Positions 62,996 to 64,000 of a DNA stretch of 64,000 nt are shown here, piece after piece. Position 1 is the stretch's first letter. Every line of letters starts with the position of its first letter. A model generated the notes under the pieces. It was not told where the DNA came from. It worked only from the letters and a program-made list of their open reading frames with translations, and did not search any database. The stretch comes from Pedobacter chinensis (GTDB taxonomy: Bacteria; Bacteroidota; Bacteroidia; Sphingobacteriales; Sphingobacteriaceae). The stretch is taken from assembly GCF_003339865.1 (NCBI RefSeq), contig NZ_QPKV01000002.1, forward strand, positions 806,001-870,000. The letters run 5' to 3'. Both the position numbers and the translations under genes were made by a program.

Positions 62996-63319
62996 ATGTC
63001 AATTGGTCTTTTAAAGAAGTCTTTTCTTATCTATAAGCCTATATTTTTCTGGAATATATTGGTTAGCATTCTAACGTCTTATCTTTTTGTTTTGAAAGGA
63101 TTTGCAATGACAGATCTTTATTCCTTATCGTTATTTATCAAATTTACCGGTTGGGTATCTTCTATCGGTATTTATTTCATGTTTTATCGCTCAACAGCTT
63201 ATTTCTTTAAAAATCAAGGAATGGGTTTTAGATCAATACTTCGAAATATCATTTTATATGACTGGATTATTTTCAGCATGATCTTATTCTTCATATTTCT
63301 ATGCCAGAACTTTTTATAG
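62996..63319 (+). CDS. Small membrane protein, likely ABC transporter permease component
   Basis: A 107-residue protein with about three membrane segments (FFWNILVSILTSYLFVL, LFIKFTGWVSSIGIYFMFY, IILYDWIIFSMILFFIFL). No family recognised. Its 3' end overlaps the ATPase gene by 19 bases, so the pair is translationally coupled. It could be a small partner of the ATPase, with the true permease encoded outside the window. Confidence 0.75.
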   Translation: MSIGLLKKSFLIYKPIFFWNILVSILTSYLFVLKGFAMTDLYSLSLFIKFTGWVSSIGIYFMFYRSTAYFFKNQGMGFRSILRNIILYDWIIFSMILFFIFLCQNFL

Positions 63320-63960
63320 ATAGCGTAAACCATTGGTTTGGCGAAAGAGAGATTCTCAGCAGCGTTTACATTAATTGCAAAATCGGAGAAGTTACTGGAC
63401 TATTAGGTAGAAATGGCTGTGGAAAATCTACTTTATTAAAAATTATCTTCGGGAGTATTAAACCGAATTTCAAATATTTAAACATCAATGACAAGGTATA
63501 CAAGAAGGGTTACCAATCTAAAAATCTATCTTATTTACCACAAGAAGATTTAGTGCCAGATCAAATTAAGGTTTCTATTGCCATTGATTTACTCTGCCCA
63601 AAAAATCGGGCGGCGCTTCTTAAAATAGATCTCATTTCCAAATATTTAAACACCAAATTTCATGAATTATCTGGAGGAGAGCGTAGATTTATAGAATGCT
63701 TGTTAATGATTTATAGCGACAACCAGTATGTACTTTTGGATGAGCCTTTTTCACAATTATCTCCTTTGTTTGTTGAAGAATTGAAAAGCCATATTAATCA
63801 GGTAAAAATTTCCAAAGGCTTTATTATTACCGATCATTATTATAAGTCAATCTTAGGTATTTCTGATAGAATAGTTTTGTTACATAATCGATGTAACTAT
63901 GCTATAAAAAATGAAGGTGAGCTGGTATTACATGGATATTTACCTGGCTTTACTGCATAG
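63301..63960 (+). CDS. ABC transporter ATP-binding protein
   Basis: A 219-residue ATPase. Walker A GRNGCGKSTLLKI (residues about 36-48), Q-loop YLPQEDLVP, signature HELSGGERRFIECLLM, Walker B NQYVLLDEPFSQL and H-loop ITDHYY. It overlaps the preceding small membrane gene by 19 bases. The substrate and transport direction are not readable, as the gene lies at the window edge. The remaining 40 bases contain GGTCGTTACGCTGAATTT, a word similar to the stretch at 47405. Confidence 0.9.
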   Translation: MPELFIDSVNHWFGEREILSSVYINCKIGEVTGLLGRNGCGKSTLLKIIFGSIKPNFKYLNINDKVYKKGYQSKNLSYLPQEDLVPDQIKVSIAIDLLCPKNRAALLKIDLISKYLNTKFHELSGGERRFIECLLMIYSDNQYVLLDEPFSQLSPLFVEELKSHINQVKISKGFIITDHYYKSILGISDRIVLLHNRCNYAIKNEGELVLHGYLPGFTA

Positions 63961-64000
63961 TTTTCCTGGTGGTCGTTACGCTGAATTTTCATCGAATATT

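Overview
The window looks like chromosomal DNA of a Sphingobacteriaceae member, most likely Pedobacter or a close relative. I infer this from several things: low GC content; near absence of Shine-Dalgarno sequences; promoters of the Bacteroidetes form TTTG-N19-TAnnTTTG (clearest before sucC and rpoD); a 286-residue primary sigma factor without region 1.1; a type IX secretion sorting domain; and Bacteroidetes families such as DUF2851, DUF4254, DUF4290 and exosortase K. No sequence search was possible, so all family names rest on motifs and recall.

Layout. 1-4200: the 3' part of a long-chain acyl-CoA ligase gene, a membrane-anchored winged-helix regulator, a decayed propeller lipoprotein gene, a YceI lipoprotein and an unknown lipoprotein. 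4200-16500: an MFS transporter convergent with a GH43 glycosidase, an M20 dipeptidase, an SGNH hydrolase with a sorting tail, a ydbS/ydbT-like pair, a tandem array fused to the end of a DUF493 gene, an aldo/keto reductase, a VOC protein, an AraC-type regulator and a TetX-like flavin monooxygenase. 16500-28500: a Leu-tRNA(GAG), an MBL hydrolase, a TlpA-like thioredoxin, a LytS/LytTR two-component pair, an AraC/SDR pair, LolA, FtsK and an ankyrin protein. 28500-39700: DUF2851, PyrF, Rho, PssA, an HPt protein, FolK, SppA, a lipoprotein and a PolX/PHP protein with an altered polymerase centre. 39700-52500: an array of about eight 105-bp repeats, DUF4254, a GT9 glycosyltransferase, a SixA-like phosphatase, DUF4290, MurA (Asp in place of the fosfomycin-target Cys), cystathionine beta-synthase, DprA, an S41 protease lipoprotein, an odd HAD/pre-ATP-grasp pair and a LolD-like ATPase. 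52600-59200: an exosortase K locus. 59500-64000: SucC, a mosaic repeat region, the primary sigma factor and the start of an ABC transporter operon.

The most distinctive system is 52676-59211. It contains a membrane protein, a small winged-helix regulator, two more membrane proteins, exosortase XrtK and a 937-residue membrane protein ending in a MSEP-CTERM-like tail (here MDEP), followed by a small membrane protein. A nearly identical stretch of about 25 bp, with a CTTTG...CAAAG palindrome, stands before both transcription units, so the regulator probably controls the sorting system and itself.

Intergenic DNA is rich in palindromic repeats. One family with TAGCCGCAGATT at its edge begins exactly at the stop codons of pyrF and polX, and a related array carries copies of the last codons of the DUF493 gene. 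A structured 21-bp hairpin with a compensatory base change occurs on both sides of the MFS/GH43 pair.
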